From positions 1-10,174 of the forward strand of contig DYDT01000067.1 of assembly GCA_020404485.1 (NCBI GenBank): 10,174 bases of DNA. Reading direction: 5' to 3'. This stretch comes from Rickettsia endosymbiont of Diachasma alloeum (GTDB taxonomy: Bacteria; Pseudomonadota; Alphaproteobacteria; Rickettsiales; Rickettsiaceae). Below the pieces are notes generated by a model. It did no database searches and was not told the origin of the DNA. It worked only from the letters and a program-made list of their open reading frames with translations. The translations under genes and the position numbers were made by a program. Below are positions 1 to 6,196 of this stretch, in pieces; the first letter of the stretch is position 1; every line of letters starts with the position of its first letter.

Positions 1-879
1 ATTGGTTACTATTTTGTATAATATTTCTACCCAATCAGCACGTTGGATAAGGCTTTTGCACTCAATATTTTGCCATCCGGAGATAACAAAATGAAAAATT
101 GTCATGTAGTGAGGATAAAAATTTAGATAATTTGATAAATTCGCCGCAAGTAGTAAAGGTGGAAGGGAAGAGTTGGTAAAAGCAAGCTCGGAAGCAGCTT
201 CACTAACTGATATTAAATCACCTACACCAAGGTCGTATAATTTTTGAGTCAACTTATAGATTTCGGTTTGAGTCTTTATTAGTCGTTTGGTTAGATATAT
301 TTGTTTATCTAATGCTAGAATATTAAAATAACTGATAGCAACGTTGCTTATAACTGTTAGCCGTACTGCTTCCTTGCTATATTCGCTTGCTAGTAAAGTT
401 CTACGTGCTGACTCGCTAGCATTAGCAGCTAGTCCCCATAAATCTATTTCGTAATTAAGTACACTACCAAGCCCAAAATTATTAGAAATTTTTGGTTGAT
501 TTGGTTGTTTTAATTGTTTACTAGTCTTTGTGCGGTTTACGCTACCTTGTAGATTAATCTGCGGAAATCTATATGAATGAACAAGGTTATATTGAGCTGT
601 TGCTATCGCTACATTACTCATTGCAAGCTCAATATCAGAGTTATTAGCTAAAGATTCCTCAATTAAGTTATTAAGTACCGGATCGTTAAATTGTAACCAC
701 CATCTAGAAATCTGGTTATTTTGAGATGCTAATGAATAATTATTCCAACTATTAGGTAATGGCAGGTTAGGCAGGGAATCGTGTGTTGCTTTACAGCTGC
801 ATAGTAGTAGAAGTGATAGAACTATAACATTCTTGTAGAACGACGTGGCTAATTTTTGAAGTTCATCGAGTATATTCAT
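1..879 (-). CDS. NodT/TolC-type outer-membrane efflux lipoprotein, 3' end cut by window edge
   Basis: The frame is open without a stop from ATG at 879 to the window edge, giving 293 codons of a protein that continues outside. The N-terminus has a basic/hydrophobic leader (about residues 14-26, FYKNVIVLSLLLL) followed by LCSC, a plausible lipobox with Cys29 as the lipidated residue. Next comes a motif typical of the outer-membrane factor family: WWLQFNDPVLNNLIEESL (about residues 60-77), then SDIELA. Long helical stretches rich in Ala, Ser and Gln follow, including YEIDLWGLAANASESARR (about 142-159), as in NodT-family members. Such proteins form the trimeric outer-membrane channel of RND or MFS tripartite pumps; that role is inferred from family likeness. 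No pump or adaptor gene is visible. The last 60 residues are less typical: the family's 'LP..LL.RRPD' region is represented only by SLIQRADW. No clear Shine-Dalgarno precedes the ATG. The family assignment is fairly sure; the substrate is unknown. Confidence 0.8.
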   Translation of the reverse strand, partial: MNILDELQKLATSFYKNVIVLSLLLLCSCKATHDSLPNLPLPNSWNNYSLASQNNQISRWWLQFNDPVLNNLIEESLANNSDIELAMSNVAIATAQYNLVHSYRFPQINLQGSVNRTKTSKQLKQPNQPKISNNFGLGSVLNYEIDLWGLAANASESARRTLLASEYSKEAVRLTVISNVAISYFNILALDKQIYLTKRLIKTQTEIYKLTQKLYDLGVGDLISVSEAASELAFTNSSLPPLLLAANLSNYLNFYPHYMTIFHFVISGWQNIECKSLIQRADWVEILYKIVTN

Positions 880-913
880 TAAAATTAAGATAAATTAATA
901 TTACTTAATTTTA

Positions 914-941
914 ATTATGATTCTTTAAACTATTATGTCAA
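914..941 (-). promoter_or_regulatory. Candidate sigma-70 promoter for the efflux lipoprotein gene
   Basis: On the minus strand a perfect TTGACA (941-936) is followed after 16 bases by CATAAT (919-914), five of six matches to the -10 consensus. It lies in the 79-base gap between the glycosyltransferase stop and the lipoprotein ATG at 879, so the efflux gene could be transcribed independently. Predicted transcription would begin around 907, leaving a leader of about 28 bases. The region is very AT-rich, so -10-like hexamers are common by chance; the perfect -35 is what makes this candidate credible. Confidence 0.5.
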
Positions 942-958
942 TATACTGCAATCTTTTT

Positions 959-1981
959 TCAACTAACTATTTTTAAACCATGTAATAATGTTACTAACTT
1001 GTCTGAAATAACTTTAATATTATAGGTTTGAGTTAGTTTTAGATAAGCTTTTTGAGAAAGTTCTTTTGCTTTTTGTGGATTGTCTATTAGGTATGCAATT
1101 TTTTCGGCTAAATCTTTTGATAATCCGGCTTTACAAATTAGTCCGTCTTGCATATGTTTTAGGATTTCACTAGGACCTTCAGTATTTGTACTAACTATAG
1201 GTAAGCTGTTTTCCATTGCTTCAAGTAATATGATCCCAAACGGTTCATGTAACGATGGAAGACAAAAAATATCGATTTGCTCAAAGAATTTATCTTTGTC
1301 ACTAATCCATCCTGTAAATAATATTTTATCTTGTAAGTTAAGTTTATCTACTAAAGCAGTTAGATTATCTTGTTCTTCTCCATTACCACCTATAATTGCT
1401 TGAATTTCATAGTTTTTATCCTGTAAAATTTTTACTGCATTAATAAAAACATCAACACCTTTTTTAGCTACAAATCTTGCTAATACACCAATTACAATCG
1501 GTTTTTTATATGCTTTATTTGGAATAAATGTTTTGGTGATATTTATCATATTTGGCAGGATAAATATTTTGGATTTGGAAAAATTATTTTTTAATAAATG
1601 CTCTTTCATATGATGCGTTAAAGCAATAACAAAATCGCATCTACGCAAGGCTTTTATACTATAGTTATGAGCAATGCCAATTAGCTTAGTTTTAGGCGTT
1701 TTAGCAAGTTTACTAAAATTTATTGCTCTATTGCCATGAGCTACAATAATATCAGGCTTAGTTTTATAGATTATATATTTCAGAACAAGAACTGAAATTA
1801 AGTCAAAAGATAACAAGTTAGGGATCTTAAAATTGCTAGATATAAACGAATTTATTTTTGCCTTGTAGGAGGTAACATTTATTACCTCAATATTTTGCAT
1901 TTCAAGAGCTGTGTTATAGTCTAAAAAAGCTTGTTGTATACCACCAAGATCACGGCTTAGCATAATATTTAGTATCTTCAT
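959..1981 (-). CDS. GT4-family glycosyltransferase
   Basis: This 340-residue protein looks like a retaining GT-B fold glycosyltransferase of family GT4, which moves a sugar from an NDP-sugar to a glycan or lipid acceptor. Seen in the sequence: an N-terminal acceptor-side domain with LGGIQQAF (residues 12-19); a linker with ILPNMI (141-146); the start of the donor domain at VIGVLARFVAKKGVD (163-177), carrying the basic residues (R169, K174) expected to contact the nucleotide diphosphate; and the EX7E signature E246-PFGIILL-E254, followed by GPSEIL (269-274). Length is normal and no signal peptide or membrane span is seen, so it is probably cytoplasmic or peripheral. The ATG at 1981-1979 comes only two bases after the stop of the upstream Rpn remnant, so it may be translationally coupled to it. 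Surface polysaccharide or LPS synthesis is the likely role, but that is inference; the acceptor is unknown. Confidence 0.88.
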   Translation of the reverse strand: MKILNIMLSRDLGGIQQAFLDYNTALEMQNIEVINVTSYKAKINSFISSNFKIPNLLSFDLISVLVLKYIIYKTKPDIIVAHGNRAINFSKLAKTPKTKLIGIAHNYSIKALRRCDFVIALTHHMKEHLLKNNFSKSKIFILPNMINITKTFIPNKAYKKPIVIGVLARFVAKKGVDVFINAVKILQDKNYEIQAIIGGNGEEQDNLTALVDKLNLQDKILFTGWISDKDKFFEQIDIFCLPSLHEPFGIILLEAMENSLPIVSTNTEGPSEILKHMQDGLICKAGLSKDLAEKIAYLIDNPQKAKELSQKAYLKLTQTYNIKVISDKLVTLLHGLKIVS

Positions 1982-1983
1982 TT

Positions 1984-2880
1984 TTACTTTAATTTCTCAA
2001 TTTCTTCTTTGCTAAGTTTAGTATATTTTATAATTCTTTCTAAAGGTTCGCCATTGGATAACATTTCTTTTGCCAAAGTAATTTTTTCTTCTTTCATCCT
2101 AACTTCACCTCGTGCCTCACCTCTAGCTTCAGCATCCATAAGTTTTTGTTCTTCTACAGCTAAATTATCCATCTCAGTTTTTACCATTTTTTCATAAGTA
2201 TTGAGATCTTCTTCCGACCAACTAGCTTGATCTAACGCATAAAAAGCTTTCTTAATAATAGGATCATGACCTATTAAATGCTCCATCTCTTCTAAACTAC
2301 TCTCATGTGCATGTTTAAAGAAATATGCCCATTTTTCTTGAAGATTCTCTAATTGATCCAGCTCTTTATTAAACTTTTCTAGTTCTATGAAAATAAAGTA
2401 AAAATCTTGTAAATCATTCTCATAAGTTTTTGTATCAAGCAGCCTATGGTTTGATTTCCAGTCTTTTTTATTTGGAAATAAAATCAGCAATAGCTAAAAA
2501 TATTACACCTCTTAGCTTAGCATATACTGCCATTTTTTTATGATTTTCATCTTCTTTAAGTATTTGTTTTGAATAAGCTTTAGCTGCATAAAGTTGGGCT
2601 CTTTTTTCAAAACCTGGGTGCTTACTTACCTGCATTTCTACAATAAATTGTGTGCCGTTCTTATCTTTACATAATACATCAACAATAGATTGTCGGTAGA
2701 CTGCAATATCAGGGTCTTGATTGGGGTTTTTAGAAAAGTAACTTCTTTGATTTGTTCTTCTCCTGTGTAACCTAAAATATCATTAAGAAAATGGATGAGT
2801 ATATCCTTATTCTTTTCAGTGCCGAAAATTTTTAAAAAGGCATAGTTATTTTTAGGATCTAAAAAACGTGAAAGTAGCAT
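1984..2880 (-). pseudogene. Rpn-type PD-(D/E)XK nuclease/transposase, broken by two frameshifts
   Basis: Three minus-strand frames join into one protein of about 298 residues. Part A starts at ATG 2880-2878 (MLLSRFLDPKNNYAFLKIFG) and runs to about 2726 (VTFLKTP). Part B runs from about 2726 to 2476 with NQDPDIAVYRQSIVDVLCKD, then IVEMQVSKHPGFEKRAQ and KMAVYAKLRGVIFLAIADF. Part C covers about 2478 to 1984, beginning FPNKKDW and ending in a charged tail (EARGEARGEVRMKEEK) and a C-terminal SKEEIEKLK. This order matches the 'recombination-promoting nuclease / PD-(D/E)XK transposase' family common in Rickettsia; VDVLCKD and VEMQV correspond to the nuclease D and ExQ positions. The first shift lies at a run of G and T (about 2721-2732) and looks like one lost base; the second lies at about 2476-2484. 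An upstream in-frame ATG at 2913 would lie before the predicted transcription start, so 2880 is preferred. Part C could still be translated from TTG at 2490. The gene is probably inactive. Confidence 0.85.
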
Positions 2881-2911
2881 AGAAAATCTATTTATATATA
2901 TAATAACTTTC

Positions 2912-2920
2912 ATTATAGCA
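2912..2920 (-). promoter_or_regulatory. Extended -10 promoter firing leftward (Rpn remnant and glycosyltransferase)
   Basis: The minus strand reads TGCTATAAT, a consensus -10 hexamer preceded by TGn (extended -10). It is the left arm of a 13-bp perfect inverted repeat. Transcription would start near 2905, upstream of the Rpn ATG at 2880. No good -35 hexamer is seen, which is acceptable for extended -10 promoters. It would supply RNA across the remnant and, two bases after it, the glycosyltransferase. Confidence 0.5.
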
Positions 2921-2934
2921 AATTCTAAGAAATT

Positions 2935-2943
2935 TGCTATAAT
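2935..2943 (+). promoter_or_regulatory. Extended -10 promoter for dapF
   Basis: TGCTATAAT is a perfect -10 with the TGn extension, 26 bases upstream of the dapF ATG (2970). Predicted transcription starts near 2950, giving a leader of about 20 bases. It is the right arm of the inverted repeat 2912-2924 / 2931-2943 (13 of 13 bases, 6-base spacer), so it is the mirror image of the leftward promoter. It is the best promoter candidate for the dapF-mtaB series. Confidence 0.55.
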
Positions 2944-2969
2944 ACAATCTTAAATATTATGATTATATT

Positions 2970-3779
2970 ATGAGCAGTAAGATTAACTTCGTAAAAATGC
3001 ATGGTCTTGGTAATGATTTCGTTATTGTTAATAAGCAAGATTTAGCAGGTTTAAATGATTTATCAAAGTTAACAAAAAATATAGCTAATCGTCATTTAGG
3101 TATTGGATGCGATCAATTTATTATTTACGAAGAACAAAATAATTCTTACGAAATGATTATCTATAATATTGATGGTTCTAGTGCTAAATTATGCGGTAAT
3201 GCTACGAGGTGTTTGGCAAAATTGATCTATCTTAATACAGGTAAAAAAGATATTACTGTAGTAGTAGGTAATAAGAAATTATTATGTCATGTTATAGATG
3301 AAAATAATATTAGTGTTAATGTAGGTGGTGTTAGTTTTAATGAATCTTGGATGCCAAATCGTGATAAGATTTGGGAGTTTGCCGAGCGTTATATGATTGA
3401 TTTGAAAGAAACAGTTTGTGTTGATGTCGGTAATCCGCATTTGGTTATTTTTAGTAAGTTAGAGCTGCAAGATCAAAAAATTGTCGGTGAAAAGTTACAA
3501 GATAAAGAACTATTTGCTGATGGCGTTAACGTTAATTTTGCTGAAGTTAGAGACAATAAGATTTATTTATCAGTTTGGGAACGTGGAGCAGGGCTAACTC
3601 TTGCTTGTGGTAGTGGAGCTTGCGGTAGCTTTGCTGCTGGTTTAAAGCTAGGATTTATTCACTCACCATGTGAAGTAGTGTTTAAACATGGTAGCCTTAT
3701 TATGAAAGAGGAAAATGATACTATAATAATGCAAGGACCTGCTAGTTTAGTAGCACGTGGGGAATATTATTGTGAGTAA
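2970..3779 (+). CDS. dapF: Diaminopimelate epimerase
   Basis: DapF interconverts LL- and meso-2,6-diaminopimelate, providing the cross-linking amino acid of peptidoglycan; it is cytoplasmic and cofactor-free. The 269-residue length is normal for the family. Visible signatures: FVKMHGLGNDFVIV (residues 7-20); NIDGSSAKLCGNATRC (66-81), containing catalytic Cys75; VDVGNPHLVIF (151-161); and WERGAGLTLACGSGACGS (203-220), containing catalytic Cys213. Both active-site cysteines and the two-fold repeat architecture are intact. The start follows an extended -10 promoter by 26 bases and has no clear Shine-Dalgarno. A four-codon reading frame (ATG at 2959, TGA at 2971-2973) overlaps the start. The 3' end overlaps mtaB by eight bases if mtaB starts at 3772. 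Confidence 0.97.
   Translation: MSSKINFVKMHGLGNDFVIVNKQDLAGLNDLSKLTKNIANRHLGIGCDQFIIYEEQNNSYEMIIYNIDGSSAKLCGNATRCLAKLIYLNTGKKDITVVVGNKKLLCHVIDENNISVNVGGVSFNESWMPNRDKIWEFAERYMIDLKETVCVDVGNPHLVIFSKLELQDQKIVGEKLQDKELFADGVNVNFAEVRDNKIYLSVWERGAGLTLACGSGACGSFAAGLKLGFIHSPCEVVFKHGSLIMKEENDTIIMQGPASLVARGEYYCE
3758..3762 (+). promoter_or_regulatory. Shine-Dalgarno-like site deciding the mtaB start
   Basis: GGGGA lies nine bases before the GTG at 3772. No comparable purine run precedes the earlier in-frame GTG at 3757, so this site favours 3772 as the start of mtaB. It sits inside the last codons of dapF. Confidence 0.45.
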
Positions 3780-5019
3780 TCTGAAGCAAGACATCATAAC
3801 GTTCGGTTGTCGCCTTAATATATATGAAAGTGAGATAATAAGAAAAAATCTTGCAGCTTCAGGGCTTGATAATGTCACAGTATTTAATACTTGTGCAGTA
3901 ACTAAATCTGCTGAGAAGCAAGCACGAGGGGCCATTCGTGCCGCTAAAAAAAATAACCCCGATTTAAAAATTATCGTCACTGGTTGTAGTGCTCAAACTA
4001 ATCCTAAAATGTATGGCGATATGCCGGAAGTTGACAAGGTTATAGGTAATGAGGAAAAGCTGCTGCCAAGTCACTACCAAATTAATGATGAAAAAATAGT
4101 CGTTAACGATATAATGTCGGTGAAAGAGACAGCAAACCATCTAATTAGTAGTTTTGATGGTAAATCTCGGGCTTTTATTCAAGTGCAAAATGGTTGCGAT
4201 CATAATTGTACTTTTTGCATTATTCCATATGGTAGGGGGAGAAGCAGATCAACAGCAATCGGAGCTATAGCCGAGCAAGTGAAGCATCTAGTGTTAAAGG
4301 GCTTTAAAGAAGTTGTTTTTACCGGTGTTGACGTTACGGCTTATGGTAGCGATTTGCCTAGAAGTCCAACTTTTGCTCAGATGATAAAAAGGGTTTTAAA
4401 TTTAGTTCCAGATTTAAAAAGGCTTCGTCTATCTTCAATAGATGTTGCTGAAATAGATGATGAGCTTTTTGAGCTTATAGCTTATAATCAAAGGATAATG
4501 CCGCATTTCCATATTAGTTTACAAGCAGGTGACGATATGATATTAAAGCGGATGAAAAGACGGCATAATAGAGCGGAAGTAATTGAGTTTTGCAATAAGC
4601 TGCGAGCAGTCAGACCTGAAGTATCATTTGGGGCTGACATTATAGCGGGCTTTCCGACGGAAACACCTGAAATGTTTGAGAATACTAGGAAATTAATAGA
4701 AGAGGCATCATTGCAATATTTGCATGTTTTTCCGTATTCGGAGCGAGCAGGAACGCCCGCAGCACGTATGCCGCAAATACCTAAAGCTATTAGAAAAGAA
4801 AGAGCCGAAATTTTAAGACAGGAAGGGCAGAAGCAATTAGCTGAGTTTTTCAAGAAGCATATAGGGCAGAAAGTAGAGCTACTAGTAGAAAATAATAATA
4901 TCGCCCACACTGAGAATTTTATACCGGTGAAGCTAGACGAATCACTAGAAATAGGACAGGTGTTTAAAGCGAAGTTGGTAGGGATGGAAGATGGGCATAT
5001 GAGGTGTATCCTGATTTAG
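3772..5019 (+). CDS. mtaB: tRNA t6A37 methylthiotransferase (radical SAM)
   Basis: MtaB adds a methylthio group to N6-threonylcarbamoyladenosine at position 37 of ANN-decoding tRNAs, using two iron-sulfur clusters and S-adenosylmethionine. From the GTG at 3772 the protein is 415 residues. The N-terminal MTTase domain has its three cluster cysteines in TFGCRLN (C13), NTCAVT (C41) and TGCSAQ (C72). The radical SAM motif is QNGCDHNCTFCIIPYGRGR with C142, C146 and C149. A C-terminal TRAM-like RNA-binding domain starts near HIGQKVELLVENN. TFGCRLN with NTCAVT is the MtaB form and separates it from MiaB and RimO. An in-frame GTG at 3757 would add five residues but lacks a ribosome-binding site. The start overlaps the dapF stop (GTGAGTAA), which suggests translational coupling. 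No broken or missing residues are seen. Confidence 0.93.
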   Translation: MSNLKQDIITFGCRLNIYESEIIRKNLAASGLDNVTVFNTCAVTKSAEKQARGAIRAAKKNNPDLKIIVTGCSAQTNPKMYGDMPEVDKVIGNEEKLLPSHYQINDEKIVVNDIMSVKETANHLISSFDGKSRAFIQVQNGCDHNCTFCIIPYGRGRSRSTAIGAIAEQVKHLVLKGFKEVVFTGVDVTAYGSDLPRSPTFAQMIKRVLNLVPDLKRLRLSSIDVAEIDDELFELIAYNQRIMPHFHISLQAGDDMILKRMKRRHNRAEVIEFCNKLRAVRPEVSFGADIIAGFPTETPEMFENTRKLIEEASLQYLHVFPYSERAGTPAARMPQIPKAIRKERAEILRQEGQKQLAEFFKKHIGQKVELLVENNNIAHTENFIPVKLDESLEIGQVFKAKLVGMEDGHMRCILI

Positions 5020-5026
5020 TGCTAGC

Positions 5027-5114
5027 CGTCATTGCGAGGAGATGCAACGCATCGACGCGGCAATCTCGTAAAGACTCCTGAGATTGCCACGTTGCTACGC
5101 TCCTCGCAATGACG
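5027..5114 (+). repeat. Nested palindromic element (RPE-like) between mtaB and pheS
   Basis: An 88-bp near-complete palindrome. The outer arms 5027-5041 and 5100-5114 (CGTCATTGCGAGGAG and its complement) match over all 15 bases. Middle arms GCAACG (5044-5049) pair with CGTTGC (5090-5095), and inner arms GGCAATCTC (5059-5067) pair with GAGATTGCC (5080-5088) around a 12-base loop. Such elements are dispersed in Rickettsia genomes as Rickettsia palindromic elements; I do not assign a subfamily. Five T residues follow the right arm (5115-5119), so the transcript could act as an intrinsic terminator or processing hairpin. The pheS frame is open back into the element to about 5072 (TTG at 5084), but the true pheS ATG lies beyond it. 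Confidence 0.88.
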
Positions 5115-5146
5115 TTTTTATAACAAAGCAAAAAACAAAAAGAATC

Positions 5147-6196
5147 ATGAATAATATAGAAACAATATTAAGGCTAGCGAAAGAGAAGATTTTGTTCGTT
5201 CAAAATCTAAAAGTTTTACAAGAATATAAAGTAGAGTTTTTAGGCAAGAACGGCATAGTCACTAACGAGCTTAAAAAATTAGGTTCTTTAAGTGAGCAAG
5301 ATCGTAAAGAATTTGGCTTAAAAATCAATAAGTTAAAAGAAGAATTACAGAATATAATAAAAACCAAAGAAGAGGTTCTAGAGGAGCAGGAATTAAATTT
5401 AAAGCTTGCTGCCGATAAAATTGATTTAAGCTTACCTGCTCGTAAATATAAGCAAGGCTCAATCCATCCAATAACGCAATGCATGGAAGAATTAATCCAA
5501 GTATTTGCTAAATTTGGTTTTTCGATAGAAGATGGTCCAAGCATTGAAAATGATTTTCATAATTTTACTGCTCTTAATTTCGAAAATGATCATCCCGCAA
5601 GGCAAATGCATGATACTTTTTATTTAAAAGGTCAGGAAAACAATAAGCCTATGTTACTTCGTACTCATACCTCTACAGTGCAGATTAGAGCAATGAAAAA
5701 TGACAAACCACCTTTTAGATTTATAGCTCCTGGTAGAACTTATAGATCAGACTCGGATATGACTCATACACCAATGTTTCATCAAATAGAGGGGCTTGTT
5801 ATTGATAAAGATATCAATATGGGGCATTTAAAATATGTTATCACAGAATTTATAAGATGCTTTTTTGAAAATTCGAATATTGAGCTGCGTTTTAGACCTA
5901 GCTTTTTCCCTTTTACTGAACCTTCAGCCGAAGTTGATATTAGAATGAGTAAAAATGATAGATGGCTTGAGGTTTTAGGTTGCGGTATGGTTCACCCAAA
6001 CGTGCTTAAAAATGTTGGCATTGATAGTAGCCAGTACCAAGGCTTTGCTTTCGGACTTGGAGTAGAGCGTTTTGCAATGCTGAAATATAATATTAAAGAT
6101 TTAAGACAATTTTTTGAAGGAGATATGCGTTGGCTCAAACATTATAGTTTTCCTGCTTTTGATATACCAAATTTAGCAGGAGGGCTTACGAAATGA
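5147..6196 (+). CDS. pheS: Phenylalanine--tRNA ligase alpha subunit
   Basis: This is the catalytic subunit of the cytoplasmic alpha2-beta2 enzyme that charges tRNA-Phe. From ATG 5147 it is 349 residues, normal for the family. It starts with an N-terminal coiled-coil region (about 1-90, rich in Lys, Glu and Leu, with [13 protein letters not shown] at 31-43) that binds tRNA. The class II catalytic core follows: motif 1 region [12 protein letters not shown] (105-116); motif 2 [21 protein letters not shown] (196-216), whose arginines bind [14 protein letters not shown] (255-265); and motif 3 [10 protein letters not shown] (303-312). An in-frame TTG at 5084 inside the palindromic element would add 21 residues ([11 protein letters not shown]...) with no family counterpart, so 5147 is chosen. 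The purine-rich AAAAAGAA before it is only a weak ribosome-binding site. It overlaps pheT by four bases. Confidence 0.97.
   Translation: MNNIETILRLAKEKILFVQNLKVLQEYKVEFLGKNGIVTNELKKLGSLSEQDRKEFGLKINKLKEELQNIIKTKEEVLEEQELNLKLAADKIDLSLPARKYKQGSIHPITQCMEELIQVFAKFGFSIEDGPSIENDFHNFTALNFENDHPARQMHDTFYLKGQENNKPMLLRTHTSTVQIRAMKNDKPPFRFIAPGRTYRSDSDMTHTPMFHQIEGLVIDKDINMGHLKYVITEFIRCFFENSNIELRFRPSFFPFTEPSAEVDIRMSKNDRWLEVLGCGMVHPNVLKNVGIDSSQYQGFAFGLGVERFAMLKYNIKDLRQFFEGDMRWLKHYSFPAFDIPNLAGGLTK
6178..6184 (+). promoter_or_regulatory. Strong Shine-Dalgarno for pheT
   Basis: AGGAGGG lies eight bases before the pheT ATG at 6193, inside the last codons of pheS. It is the best ribosome-binding site in the window. 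With the ATGA stop/start overlap it should keep beta-subunit synthesis in step with alpha. Confidence 0.75.

Noticed and set aside
2638..2913. Separate 91-residue gene starting at 2913
   Set aside because: It is the N-terminal part of the frameshifted Rpn gene plus 11 residues upstream of the predicted transcription start; its last 20 residues are out-of-frame readthrough.
4488..4910. Minus-strand open frame of 140 codons
   Set aside because: Antisense to the conserved radical SAM and TRAM coding region of mtaB, with no domain likeness.
5092..5124. Possible pheS promoter (TTGCTA ... TATAAC)
   Set aside because: The spacing is 21 bases and the -35 part lies inside the palindrome arm; in such AT-rich DNA a lone TATAAC is weak evidence.
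5027..5146. A pheM-like leader peptide attenuator upstream of pheST
   Set aside because: No short frame rich in phenylalanine codons lies near the hairpin; the structure is fully explained by a dispersed palindromic element.
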